Below are positions 40,958 through 50,873 of a stretch of 64,000 nucleotides of DNA, piece by piece. Each line of letters starts with the position of its first letter. Within the stretch, counting starts at the first letter, position 1. Location: assembly GCA_012524025.1 (NCBI GenBank), contig JAAYSC010000023.1:1-64000 (forward strand), in the 5' to 3' direction. The notes under the pieces are model-generated. The model saw only the letters and a list, made by a program, of their open reading frames with translations, was not told the origin of the DNA and searched no databases. A program made the translations under genes and the position numbers. This stretch comes from Clostridiales bacterium (GTDB lineage Bacteria; Bacillota; Clostridia; Oscillospirales; Acutalibacteraceae).

Positions 40958-42283
40958 CTATCTTCTTCCCAACAAATCATATTCCGAAACACCGAAAATT
41001 TCAACTTCAAGAAAATCACCTTCATCATGGTCCCCATCGGAGGTAAAAATGACCTTGCTGTCTATTTCAGGTGCATCCATATAGGAGCGACCAAAGTATG
41101 AGTCTGTGTATCTATCATAGCCCTCGACCATGACTTTTAGTTTTTTCCCAACCAAGTTTTGATTTTTTTCCGTCATAATTTCATACTGGTCTTGCATAAT
41201 CAGGTCTGCCCGCCGGAGCGCTTCTTCCTCATCAACCTGACCGTCAAGTTCATAAGCGGCAGTTCCTTCTTGCGGCGAAAACACAAAACAACCGCATCTA
41301 TCAAGGGCAAGTTCATTTACGAGGTCAGATAAATTTGAAAAGGCCGCTTCGTCCTCTCCCGGAAACCCACATATAAAGGTACTGCGAATAATTATGTCCG
41401 GCATTGCTTTTCTGAGTTTAGAAACAAGCTCTTTGATATCCCGGCTCATAAAATTTCTGTTCATAGCCTTTAAAATTCTGTCATCAGCATGTTGGATAGG
41501 GATATCAATGTAATGTAAAACCTTGCTGTTTGTTCGCATGGTTTCAATAAGGCGGTCACTCACAAAATCGGGGTAACAGTACATAAGGCGAATCCACTCG
41601 ATGCCTTTTACTTGTGAAAGTTTTTCCAACAAGTCCGGCAAAACATAGTCCTCATAAAGGTCAATACCATAAGCGCTTGTATCTTGAGCAATAATTATAA
41701 GCTCTTTGACACCTTTTTCCGCAAGATCACTCGCCTCTTCAAAAAGCTCTTCCATGGGGCGACTTCTGTAAGCACCTCGTATTTTGGGGATTAGGCAAAA
41801 ACTGCAATTGTTTGAGCAGCCTTCGGCTATCCTTAAATAAGCCCAATGTGACGGTGTGGTTAAAACCCTTGCCCCTTCAAGAGGCAAGGCGGACCTTGGC
41901 GGGAATGACATGAGACAGCCTTCGCCTTCAATTACGCTTTCAATATTTTCTACAATGGCAGAATTGGAGCCTATACCCAAAACGGCATCCACTTGGGGAA
42001 TTTCTTCCAAAATTTCTTCCTTATAAAGCTGAGCCATACAGCCCGTTACTATAACCTTACGGACCGTCCCTTCTTTTTTTAGGTCTACGACTTCTAAAAT
42101 GTTATCAATGGCTTCTTGCTTGGCATCGTCAATGAAAGTGCATGTGTTGATTATGACTGCATCCGCTCCCTCGTAAAAATCAACAATTTCAAAACCCGCA
42201 TCCAATAAAAGTGCCAGCATAATTTCGGCATCAACTTGATTTTTGGGACATCCCAATGAAATTATTCCTATTTTATAACTCAT
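40958..42283 (-). CDS. rimO: ribosomal protein S12 methylthiotransferase
   Basis: IISLGCPKNQVDAE, AEGCSNNCSFCLIPKIRG. Confidence 0.94.
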   Translation of the reverse strand: MSYKIGIISLGCPKNQVDAEIMLALLLDAGFEIVDFYEGADAVIINTCTFIDDAKQEAIDNILEVVDLKKEGTVRKVIVTGCMAQLYKEEILEEIPQVDAVLGIGSNSAIVENIESVIEGEGCLMSFPPRSALPLEGARVLTTPSHWAYLRIAEGCSNNCSFCLIPKIRGAYRSRPMEELFEEASDLAEKGVKELIIIAQDTSAYGIDLYEDYVLPDLLEKLSQVKGIEWIRLMYCYPDFVSDRLIETMRTNSKVLHYIDIPIQHADDRILKAMNRNFMSRDIKELVSKLRKAMPDIIIRSTFICGFPGEDEAAFSNLSDLVNELALDRCGCFVFSPQEGTAAYELDGQVDEEEALRRADLIMQDQYEIMTEKNQNLVGKKLKVMVEGYDRYTDSYFGRSYMDAPEIDSKVIFTSDGDHDEGDFLEVEIFGVSEYDLLGRR

Positions 42284-42291
42284 AAATTACC

Positions 42292-42927
42292 TCAAACATA
42301 GTCTTCTTCATCGGAAGTAAAACCAAGACTTTCTTTATAAATTTCAAATGCTTTGCGAATTTCACCGTAGGGATAGCCCAAGCGTTGCAAGGCCCTTACA
42401 GCTCTTTGGAAGCTTTTCTCATTATCAAAAGCATAAGTGAATTTTCTTTCAATTAAGCCTAAAATTCTATCGGTTTCGTCGTCTTCAAAAGAATACGCGA
42501 CACTTTCAGCCGTGTCGCGCTCAATGCCTTTGCGGGCCAGCTCCATTTTAATACGGTGTTTACTGAAACTTTTGCGTTTATATAATTCTTCGGCATATTT
42601 TTGGGCAAAAGCTTCATCATCAATAAGACCCAAGCCAATAATTTTTTTAACAACTTCTTTGGCTAAATCTCGAGCTTCATAACGAGCCAATTTGTCTTCA
42701 AGCTCTTTTGAGCTATGGTCACGGCGTGAAAGCAGATCGAGAGCCTTTGAATAAAGATAATCAAATTTTGCTTTACCGGCAAATTCTTCAAAAGTTTCCC
42801 CATCTACTCTTTCACCGTTGGTAAAACCTTCTGCATACCATAAATCAGGTGAAACACTCAAAGAATATTCACCGTCAATATAAACATGCATTTTGCCTTT
42901 TTTGCTTATTTTCGCAGTAACTATCAT
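42292..42927 (-). CDS. recX: RecX regulatory protein
   Basis: RRDHSSKELEDKL, GLIDDEAFAQKYAEE; downstream of recA. Confidence 0.9.
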   Translation of the reverse strand: MIVTAKISKKGKMHVYIDGEYSLSVSPDLWYAEGFTNGERVDGETFEEFAGKAKFDYLYSKALDLLSRRDHSSKELEDKLARYEARDLAKEVVKKIIGLGLIDDEAFAQKYAEELYKRKSFSKHRIKMELARKGIERDTAESVAYSFEDDETDRILGLIERKFTYAFDNEKSFQRAVRALQRLGYPYGEIRKAFEIYKESLGFTSDEEDYV

Positions 42928-42949
42928 AATACTTAAAACTAATTATTTC

Positions 42950-44053
42950 TTAATCGTCAACAGCTATATCCAGTTTAGCTTTGGCACTTGCCTTTTTGCC
43001 CTTTCCGGCGCTATTTTCTTGTTTGTCATTAATTGTAACTTTGAGCGGCTCATCGATGTTTTGTGGCGATGCCGCCGTTGCTTGGCGAATAAGTTCTTCA
43101 ATTTCGGCCGAAACTTCTGCGTTTTCTTTTAAGAAGTTTTTCGCATTATCACGGCCTTGCCCCAAGCGAACATCTTTGTAAGAGTACCAAGCCCCACCTT
43201 TTGTTACAATGTCAAGCTCGACACCGATATCTAATATTTCGCCTTCTTTAGATATGCCTTGACCGTACATAATGTCAAATTCCGCATGTTTGAAAGGAGG
43301 CGCTACTTTATTTTTAACAATTCTGGCCCTGGTTCTTGAACCTATGAATTCATTGCCGGCTGCCTTTAATTGCTCAATGCGCCGAACATCGATCCTAATG
43401 GATGAGTAAAACTTTAGGGCCCTGCCGCCGGTTGTTGTTTCGGGGTTACCGTAAACGATACCGACTTTTTCGCGAAGTTGGTTAATAAAAATAATGATTG
43501 TATTCGATTTTGCAATTGCGCCTGCAAGTTTACGCAGTGCTTGAGACATCAAGCGGGCATGTAGGCCGACATGTGAGTCCCCCATTTCACCTTCTATTTC
43601 CGCACGCGGAACCAAGGCAGCCACAGAGTCCACAACAACAACATCAAGGGCACCGGAACGCACCAGGGCCTCTGCAATTTCCAGTGCTTGTTCGCCGTTA
43701 TCCGGCTGTGAAACTAAAAGCGATTCAACATCAACACCGAGATTAGAAGCATAATGGGGATCCAAAGCATGTTCTGCGTCAATAAAGGCTGCTTCACCGC
43801 CGGCCTTTTGTGCTTCTGCAACAACATGAAGTGCCAAAGTAGTTTTACCGGAAGCTTCGGGACCGTATATTTCAACAATACGCCCGCGCGGCAAGCCGCC
43901 GATGCCCGTAGCGGCGTCAAGAGTAACGGACCCGGTTGAAATAGATTCAACCGCCATACCTTCATTTTGACCCAGGCGCATTATAGAGCCCTTACCATAA
44001 GCTCTTTCGATTTGGACCAAGGCACTTTCTAAAGCTTTTTGTTTATCTGTCAT
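42950..44053 (-). CDS. recA: recombinase A
   Basis: [55 protein letters not shown]. Confidence 0.98.
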   Translation of the reverse strand: MTDKQKALESALVQIERAYGKGSIMRLGQNEGMAVESISTGSVTLDAATGIGGLPRGRIVEIYGPEASGKTTLALHVVAEAQKAGGEAAFIDAEHALDPHYASNLGVDVESLLVSQPDNGEQALEIAEALVRSGALDVVVVDSVAALVPRAEIEGEMGDSHVGLHARLMSQALRKLAGAIAKSNTIIIFINQLREKVGIVYGNPETTTGGRALKFYSSIRIDVRRIEQLKAAGNEFIGSRTRARIVKNKVAPPFKHAEFDIMYGQGISKEGEILDIGVELDIVTKGGAWYSYKDVRLGQGRDNAKNFLKENAEVSAEIEELIRQATAASPQNIDEPLKVTINDKQENSAGKGKKASAKAKLDIAVDD

Positions 44054-44073
44054 ATTTATATCCTCCAATCATT

Positions 44074-44087
44074 CGTACAAATGTTCG
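44074..44087 (-). promoter_or_regulatory. LexA/DinR-type SOS box at recA promoter
   Basis: CGAACATTTGTACG on minus strand (one mismatch from CGAAC-N4-GTTCG), directly downstream of the -10 element. Confidence 0.75.
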
Positions 44088-44095
44088 TTTCGTTG

Positions 44096-44124
44096 ATTAT
44101 ATACCCATTTAATTAAAAATGCAA
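44096..44124 (-). promoter_or_regulatory. recA promoter
   Basis: TTGCAT-17-TATAAT. Confidence 0.7.
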
Positions 44125-44205
44125 GCTAAATTCAAAAATAATCTTGCATTTTAGGCTAATACCTGTTAGTATGTTTTCTGTTATCGAGAAAAGGAGGTAT
44201 GCACG

Positions 44206-44394
44206 ATGGCTAAATGTGATTATTGTGGCAAGGGTGTTTCCTTTGGAATAAAGCTGTCTCACTCGCACAGGCGCTCAAAAAGAACCTGGAAGCCCAACAT
44301 AAAAAAGGTTAGAGCTCTTGTTGACGGCTCCCCGAAAAGAGTCAATGTTTGTACGCGTTGCTTGCGTTCGGGTAAGGTTACCCGTGCGGTATGA
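44206..44394 (+). CDS. rpmB: 50S ribosomal protein L28
   Basis: [37 protein letters not shown]; zinc CxxC pairs. Confidence 0.96.
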   Translation: MAKCDYCGKGVSFGIKLSHSHRRSKRTWKPNIKKVRALVDGSPKRVNVCTRCLRSGKVTRAV

Positions 44395-44414
44395 CCCAAG
44401 AACCTGAATCTTGA

Positions 44415-44443
44415 GAAAAGACTGACTTATGTGCAGTCTTTTC
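44415..44443. terminator. intrinsic terminator downstream of rpmB
   Basis: GAAAAGACTG...CAGTCTTTTC followed by T-rich run. Confidence 0.8.
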
Positions 44444-44458
44444 TTTTTTCTTTTAATT

Positions 44459-45526
44459 TTAGTTTGAATGGTCGCAATACTTGCAAATCAATTCGCCGTC
44501 AGTCTCTTTCAACAATGTCGGTAAGTAGTTTTCGGTCTGTGTTATACAGCGGACATTTTTACAAGTCAGGCTCGTGTGTGTGGCTAGCGGCCTTTCGGGT
44601 GGGGCAAATGAGGGTGTTTTTAACATTTTCATGATCAAGGCCATACGCGCGTATATTCCATACTCTGTTTGTTCAAAGTATTTTGCACGCGGGTCGTCAT
44701 CAACTTCAACTGTGATTTCGTCGACTCTGGGCAAGGGGTGCAATACCCTTAAATCTTTTTTTGCCAGTTTCATTTTCTCGGCATTCAGTACAAAAACGCC
44801 TTTTTGTGTTTCATACTCATCCGAGCAGGTAAATCTTTCTCTTTGAATGCGGGTCATGTAAAGAACATCCAGTTCGGATATGGACTCTTCCAAGCTTTCT
44901 GAAAATTTATAAGTACTGCCATTGGCCTTCAAGCAATCCAGTATATATTTGGGAACCTTAAGTTCCGGCGTTGAAATTAAAACGAACTTATTATTGGGGT
45001 ACTTTGACAAGCTCTTTATAAGCGAATGGACGGTGCGCCCGTTTTTATTGTCACCGCAAAGGCCAATGGTTAAATTATCCAATCGCCCCTTTTCATAAGA
45101 TAGGGTTACAAGGTCGGTTAAGGTTTGCGTGGGGTGCAAATGACCGCCGTCGCCTGCGTTTATTATAGGGCCTTTTGAAAACATTGAAGCCGCATAGGCC
45201 GCCCCTTCAAAAGAATTGCGAATTACAATAATATCGGCATAGTTGCTGATAACACTGATTGTATCTTTTAAGCTTTCACCTTTTGAAACCGATGAATTAT
45301 CAGGGTCTGTAAAACCGATAAGCTTCCCCCCCAAACGCAGCATTGCTGTTTGGAAGGACATTTGAGTTCTGGTGGAAGGCTCATAAAATAAGGTTGCCAT
45401 AATATTGCCATGGCAATGGTCGGTGTAATAAGAGGGGTTTTCTTTAATAACACCCGCTAAGTCAATAATTTCATCCAAAACAGACGGTGAAATATCGTCC
45501 AAATCTATCAGATGCCTCAAACTCAT
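44459..45526 (-). CDS. pyrB: aspartate carbamoyltransferase catalytic chain with C-terminal PyrI-like zinc-binding tail
   Basis: EPSTRTQMSFQTAM, HPTQTLTDL, HPLPRVDEI; C-term CKNVRC-N20-CKYC. Confidence 0.93.
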   Translation of the reverse strand: MSLRHLIDLDDISPSVLDEIIDLAGVIKENPSYYTDHCHGNIMATLFYEPSTRTQMSFQTAMLRLGGKLIGFTDPDNSSVSKGESLKDTISVISNYADIIVIRNSFEGAAYAASMFSKGPIINAGDGGHLHPTQTLTDLVTLSYEKGRLDNLTIGLCGDNKNGRTVHSLIKSLSKYPNNKFVLISTPELKVPKYILDCLKANGSTYKFSESLEESISELDVLYMTRIQRERFTCSDEYETQKGVFVLNAEKMKLAKKDLRVLHPLPRVDEITVEVDDDPRAKYFEQTEYGIYARMALIMKMLKTPSFAPPERPLATHTSLTCKNVRCITQTENYLPTLLKETDGELICKYCDHSN

Positions 45527-45569
45527 ATCAAAACCTCCGTTGCGGTGAGAGTTATACCTGCCTCGTTAG

Positions 45570-45598
45570 ATTTTACTGTTTAAGAGAAGTTTTGTCAA
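45570..45598 (-). promoter_or_regulatory. pyrB promoter
   Basis: TTGACA-17-TAAAAT. Confidence 0.65.
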
Positions 45599-45682
45599 TT
45601 AAAGATGAAGACAGATTTTCAGATTTTCACAGCTCAAGCTATTGATTTTTTTATCCTCTTGGTTTATACTCTTTTTTGTTGT

Positions 45683-45769
45683 GCCGGTGTGATGGAATAG
45701 GCAGACGTGATGGATTCAAAATCCATTGGTAGCAATACCGTGCCGGTTCGAGTCCGGCCACCGGCACCA
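45683..45769 (+). tRNA. tRNA-Leu (anticodon CAA), CCA encoded
   Basis: GCCGGTG/CACCGGC acceptor, loop TTCAAAA, long variable arm, GGTTCGAGTCC T-arm. Confidence 0.93.
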
Positions 45770-45810
45770 AATAAGAAAAGCAGCCCAAATAAAGGCTGCT
45801 TTTCTTATTT
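45770..45810. terminator. bidirectional terminator
   Basis: AAATAAGAAAAGCAGCC...GGCTGCTTTTCTTATTT. Confidence 0.8.
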
Positions 45811-45816
45811 GTTTTT

Positions 45817-46740
45817 TTAGATATGTTCTTTGAAAAAACTTTTCAGCTTATCTTGATAAAGTTTTGGGGCGTCATAATAACTGTAGGCGTGAATTGCACC
45901 TTCTACAATAAGGAGGTCTTTTGCCGTCGGACAAGCATCGTGGAGCCTGTAGACCATTTCCGTTGGGACATAGGTATCGGCATCACCATGAATAAACAGA
46001 ACAGGACGGGCGGCATTTTTCATTTGCCCCAAACAATCGGCATCTTTAAAATAATAGCCTGCTCTAATTTTGCAAATTGCGCTTGAAAGATTAACAATTA
46101 AGGGGAAATTAAAGCCAATCATTCCCTTAAGCACATGGGCCGTTTCCTCATGACAATCCGTAAACCCGCAGTCTTCAACAATAAGCTTTACCTGTTCAGG
46201 CGGATTGGCACTGTTTGCAAGCATTACCGTTGCGGCTCCCATGGAAATTCCGTGTAAAACAATTTCAATGTCTTCACCAAAGCGTTTTATTAAATAATCA
46301 ACCCACAACAATACATCTTTATGATCAAGGGCACCAAATCCCATATACTTGCCCTCGCTTCTGCCATGGGCTCTGTGATCGGGCAAAAGAACATTGTATT
46401 TAAGTTCATTGTGGTAAAAGGGAATCATGTGGCTAAACTCATCAGGCCCGTTGCACTTGTGACCGTGTGCCAGTAATGCAAAGCGTTTCGTTTCTTCCTT
46501 GGCCGGCAAATACCAAGAGCGCAGTACCAAGCCATCAGCACTTTTTATTGACAGGTCCTCGGGCTTCAAAGCATGGAAGTTTTCATTGTTGCGTTGCCTG
46601 ATAATAAGCCTTTCTTTATGGGCTTCGGTTTTAGGTGTTTTTTTCTTTTTAGGGCGAACAATAGCAATTCTAAAACCAAGTTCCCCCGCCACTAAAAGCA
46701 GAGCTAATATTAGACCTACTACAATTAAAAAATAAATCAT
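45817..46740 (-). CDS. alpha/beta hydrolase with N-terminal TM segment
   Basis: LLAHGHKCNGPDE, HGISMGAATVM (GxSxG), FIHGDADTYVP. Confidence 0.88.
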   Translation of the reverse strand: MIYFLIVVGLILALLLVAGELGFRIAIVRPKKKKTPKTEAHKERLIIRQRNNENFHALKPEDLSIKSADGLVLRSWYLPAKEETKRFALLAHGHKCNGPDEFSHMIPFYHNELKYNVLLPDHRAHGRSEGKYMGFGALDHKDVLLWVDYLIKRFGEDIEIVLHGISMGAATVMLANSANPPEQVKLIVEDCGFTDCHEETAHVLKGMIGFNFPLIVNLSSAICKIRAGYYFKDADCLGQMKNAARPVLFIHGDADTYVPTEMVYRLHDACPTAKDLLIVEGAIHAYSYYDAPKLYQDKLKSFFKEHI

Positions 46741-46754
46741 TTCTTTCGCTCCTT

Positions 46755-48032
46755 TCAGTGCCCGCTGAATTCTTTGTAAAATTCGTCTGTCTTGTTTTTT
46801 AATTCTTCCAAACGCTTACCTGCTCGTTCGTCACCAAATAAGAAGTTACGCATTAAAATACCTTCCTCTTCGCATGTTTTTTGAACCAAGGGAAAGTAAT
46901 TTTCCAACAAAAACCTTGCATAAGAAACCAGCCTATAGGAACCGTGCACGGTGTAGTTAACCGAATCTTCGTAGACTTCAACCGCAACGCTCATGTGGTC
47001 TTTTACAGCCTCAATTATGGATTCTTTTGATTTTTCCGCAACAAAAACAAGAGAAAACTTTCTGTCAAAAAGCTTGGTATTAATAGTGCCGTGAGAATCA
47101 CTGGCCCCGACAATCGGCGGGTTTACCCCCTCACTGCGCATTTGATAGTAAAAGGCTGTTTGCATATTGTTTTCATGAGCGCTATTGCCGCCAACCAATT
47201 CAAAGGCATCAAAAAAGCCCGCTTTCAGAAAAGCGCGGGTTAGGGAATCCGGCACATTATAGGTATCGTTGAGCCAGTGCGGATGACAAAATATTGCCAA
47301 GCCCCCTCTTTCTTGTATTTTTCTGGCGGCCCAGAGGTTGGCGGCATAGGTAAATTTGTCTTCATAATCAATGACTTCCGTGTCAATTATCTTTTCAACT
47401 TCCTCATAGTACTCGTCACAATCGTCTTCAAAAAGTTCATTTACACTACTCTCACCCCCAAAATTGACCACATGCACATAGTTTTCGGGTGTGTGTACCT
47501 CTTCGCCTGTAATAATCAACATACCCAGGGAGACATCTTTAAAAGCCTCAATGGCTTCCAATGAAGGGAAGAAACGCAAATGGTCGGTTATGGCCAGGAA
47601 ATCAAAGCCTGCCTTTCTGTAGTTTGCAGCCGCGACTGCCGGATGCTCTTTTCCGTCCGAGCGACACGAGTGAACATGAAAATCGCCTTTTAGCGGACGA
47701 AGATTAAAGAGGTCCTCTTCCAAAGCATAGACCGAAAGTTGAAGGAGCCTGTCTTTTTTACCCTCTTCAAAAACTCTTATGTAATATTCACTTTCAAGGT
47801 CAAAATAAAAATCAAAAGACAGCTTTCCCTCTTCAGCCGGAAGCCTCAACTCGTTGTTTTTACTTCTGTAATCACCGATGGTGACCCTTACCAAGGCCCA
47901 AACTTCAACCTTGTATTCCACACCGTCTCGGAAAGCAAGCTGGGGTTCAAGTGCGCTAACTGTAAGCCTTGTTTTTTTGCCTTTTTCTACAATACCGGGA
48001 GTTATTTTATACTTGTATAAGTGTGTTTGCAT
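46755..48032 (-). CDS. PHP-domain metal-dependent phosphoesterase
   Basis: GDFHVHSCRSDGKEHP, FLAITDH, IFCHPHW. Confidence 0.85.
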   Translation of the reverse strand: MQTHLYKYKITPGIVEKGKKTRLTVSALEPQLAFRDGVEYKVEVWALVRVTIGDYRSKNNELRLPAEEGKLSFDFYFDLESEYYIRVFEEGKKDRLLQLSVYALEEDLFNLRPLKGDFHVHSCRSDGKEHPAVAAANYRKAGFDFLAITDHLRFFPSLEAIEAFKDVSLGMLIITGEEVHTPENYVHVVNFGGESSVNELFEDDCDEYYEEVEKIIDTEVIDYEDKFTYAANLWAARKIQERGGLAIFCHPHWLNDTYNVPDSLTRAFLKAGFFDAFELVGGNSAHENNMQTAFYYQMRSEGVNPPIVGASDSHGTINTKLFDRKFSLVFVAEKSKESIIEAVKDHMSVAVEVYEDSVNYTVHGSYRLVSYARFLLENYFPLVQKTCEEEGILMRNFLFGDERAGKRLEELKNKTDEFYKEFSGH

Positions 48033-48042
48033 AACCTTCCTC

Positions 48043-49938
48043 CTAAGCCCATTCGATTGGCCGCTGCCAAAAGTTTGGTGAATCTTTTATGAGCCTGTGC
48101 TCTGTAAGTCTTGTAATCCCATGATCTAAAATATCATTGTATAAGAGCTCGTTTTCTCTTATTCGACCGGGGTTTAAGAGTGAAAATTCATCATTAAACA
48201 AGTTGGCTTTGTAATGACGCCAGCAAAGTTCCGAGCGTTTTATATTATCCAATTCTTCTTCGGTTGATGCGGAATTTTTAGCCGATTCCCAAAGTGAATT
48301 TAAATATTTTCTTTCACTGTAATTAAAATACATGCCTTGGTAGTGCCAGTCAAAAATGAAGAGATGCTCGGTAGCCGCAGCTTTGGCACAAATTTTGTCG
48401 ATAAAGGCCCTAATGTACTCTGCCGAATCTTTACCGTAATAGGCTTCTAAAAACTCGGTCATATGGTATTCAAGGTCACAATATGGATCCCAGAGCAACT
48501 TGGCCAATAAATATGCCCGCAATTCACCAAACTCACCGCTCTTGCCCCCGTTATAGTTGCCCTGTTCAAAGACACCCTTGACATTGTTTTCGGCAAAAAA
48601 CTGCATATTGGCAGACAGTACATGGAAGTTAGGGAAGATATTTAAATAAAGGTTAAAGTTGGTTGTGTAATCCCAGATATATAGCCTTTGGCATATTTCC
48701 GACCAACCCTTTATGTCTTCCGAGAAGTCGGAAGGAATGTCCCTAAACATATCGGTAACAGGCTCATTTCTTTGATGACCGCATTGGTCCAAGGGATGAC
48801 AAAAACAACACTCTATAGAGCAAAGCCTGACAATGACATTGGGGCGCGGAACTATATTTTCCGGTGGTTTTCTGGTGTATTGATAGGCAAAAGTGTCAAA
48901 GGCGACATTGGGGAATTCATCTTCCAAGGCTTCTGCCACTCTGTTGACAAAGGCTATGTTGGTGCCGGATGGCCCTGCGTAGTATTCGTCGGACGCCTTG
49001 CAATTAGGGCACTGGCAATATTCTTGATTGTCGTTTTGAGTAACCGAAGCAATCTGAACATTGGGATTGGCTTGCAGACGCACTCTCAAATTTTCAACTG
49101 TTGTGTTAAAGACCCCTTCATTGGTCAAACAGCGCTGATCTTTTGTGTATTCCCCCACATCTTCCCTGTAGGAAAAATATTCGGGATGCTCTTCAAATAA
49201 GGATTCGGGAACCAATCCCTTCATGGTGTGACTAAAACCCGCATATGAAACCGCACCGCCCAGGGCATCCGGAATCGATTTCACCCTGTCCGAATTAAGT
49301 TTAAGCTTTGGCTTCCACTCGGCGTTAAAGGCACTGACCCAATAGGAATCCCGATATTCAAAAATAGGAACCTGTTTGTAATTTAATTCAGCATCAATTT
49401 TAAGGGTATTATTTTGAGGTATATGGCTCAAATCAGGTGTAAACCAGCGGCATCCCAGTTGTTCTTCTAAAAAGTTGTAAACACCGTAAAGGGTTCCACG
49501 CAACTCGCCACCGGCTATAATTAAGTTTTCATCGACTACCTTTACCTGAAAACCTTCATCACCCAAGGCTTTCCTGTCAATAAAAAATTCATCCGGATTT
49601 TCACGGTTGGTTTTGCCCACTAAAATCTCATGCGGGCGTACCCTGGCGGTATCGTCGGTTATATGAAGCTGACAACCGCTTATTTGAAAAATATAGTTTT
49701 GCAATTCTTGGGCTGCCGTAAGCTCTGATTTGGAGCAGTTTGCACCTTTGACAATTACATAATCGCTTTCCCCGTTTTCAATCAGGGTTAAATATTGGCT
49801 TACAACTACTTCTTCATGCTTGATTCCGCCGTAGTCGGGCGGTGCTTGGGAAATATTAAGATTTCCGATTATAAAGCCCGACACAATCTGGACAATTGAC
49901 AGTAAGAAGGACACCAATTCCTTATACACAAGCAACAC
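48043..49938 (-). CDS. DUF4838-type protein (alpha-glucuronidase-like N-domain), predicted carbohydrate-active
   Basis: Architecture SELTAAQELQNYIFQISGCQLHI...EILVGKTNRE...GTLYGVYNFLEEQLGCRWFTPD typical of DUF4838 proteins. Confidence 0.82.
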   Translation of the reverse strand: MLLVYKELVSFLLSIVQIVSGFIIGNLNISQAPPDYGGIKHEEVVVSQYLTLIENGESDYVIVKGANCSKSELTAAQELQNYIFQISGCQLHITDDTARVRPHEILVGKTNRENPDEFFIDRKALGDEGFQVKVVDENLIIAGGELRGTLYGVYNFLEEQLGCRWFTPDLSHIPQNNTLKIDAELNYKQVPIFEYRDSYWVSAFNAEWKPKLKLNSDRVKSIPDALGGAVSYAGFSHTMKGLVPESLFEEHPEYFSYREDVGEYTKDQRCLTNEGVFNTTVENLRVRLQANPNVQIASVTQNDNQEYCQCPNCKASDEYYAGPSGTNIAFVNRVAEALEDEFPNVAFDTFAYQYTRKPPENIVPRPNVIVRLCSIECCFCHPLDQCGHQRNEPVTDMFRDIPSDFSEDIKGWSEICQRLYIWDYTTNFNLYLNIFPNFHVLSANMQFFAENNVKGVFEQGNYNGGKSGEFGELRAYLLAKLLWDPYCDLEYHMTEFLEAYYGKDSAEYIRAFIDKICAKAAATEHLFIFDWHYQGMYFNYSERKYLNSLWESAKNSASTEEELDNIKRSELCWRHYKANLFNDEFSLLNPGRIRENELLYNDILDHGITRLTEHRLIKDSPNFWQRPIEWA

Positions 49939-49958
49939 CCTTTCAAACAGTTAAATGT

Positions 49959-50843
49959 TTATGCTTTCATTTTTGCCAAATCACGGTAACTTATATATTC
50001 AAAGCCAATAGATTCAAGGTATTTTCGTGTTTCCGGGTCTGCAAACAAGCGATGCTCCCAGACGCGTCTAAACCAGACAGTGCTTGTCCCCTTAAGTTCA
50101 TCACTTTCAAGGGAGGGATGAATATAAGTTTCTGTCACACCGGCCGGGAAACTTTTAAAGTGTTCAAACATATAATCACGAAAGTTTTCATATGAATCAC
50201 TTTGCGGCCCATCCCATTCATGGGTTATTAGGTAGTCGGGTATGGCCACACCCTTACTTTTAGCATATTCATTAAATTTCTTAAACAACATACCGAGTAA
50301 ATTCGTATCAATTTTTGAGCCAAAGCGAGCCATTTGTTCAACGGTGTATTGAGCGGGGAACCTAAAGGGCAAGCCATATTCAGAGGCTATATCAAAAGCC
50401 AAAGCCAGTAGCTCAAACCTTCCTGTTTCTATGCCGTAAATTGAACCCATATGATTGTCAAGGTGGGAGGGATTTAAGCCCAATTTTTTTGCCCTTTCAA
50501 TTTGCGCCCTGATTTCACCCTCAAGCTCATCAAGGTCTGCCTTTTCTTCAACCATAACACTCTCTTTGTGTAAATAGCCCAAATCATCACGCAAAGAGTC
50601 TGTGTTCGAAGTATTGACGGGGCTCCAACGGTACTTACTCCACTCACTTGTTAGCGTAAGGTGGACCCCAATGGCAAATTCAGGGTTTTCTTTTGCAAAT
50701 TGGCAAGCTTCCGGTGCCCAACCGCAAGGTGTCATTATTGTGGCAGAAGTTATTCCTCCCTTCTTAAACAAGTCGAAGGTTGCAAGGTTTGCTGCCCTGC
50801 ACATTCCGAAATCATCGGCGTTAATTATTAGATAGCGTTCCAT
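49959..50843 (-). CDS. YdjC/ChbG-family carbohydrate deacetylase
   Basis: YLIINADDFGMCRAAN, SHLDNHMG. Confidence 0.88.
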   Translation of the reverse strand: MERYLIINADDFGMCRAANLATFDLFKKGGITSATIMTPCGWAPEACQFAKENPEFAIGVHLTLTSEWSKYRWSPVNTSNTDSLRDDLGYLHKESVMVEEKADLDELEGEIRAQIERAKKLGLNPSHLDNHMGSIYGIETGRFELLALAFDIASEYGLPFRFPAQYTVEQMARFGSKIDTNLLGMLFKKFNEYAKSKGVAIPDYLITHEWDGPQSDSYENFRDYMFEHFKSFPAGVTETYIHPSLESDELKGTSTVWFRRVWEHRLFADPETRKYLESIGFEYISYRDLAKMKA

Positions 50844-50873
50844 CCGATCCTCCCACATAAATATTAATATTAA

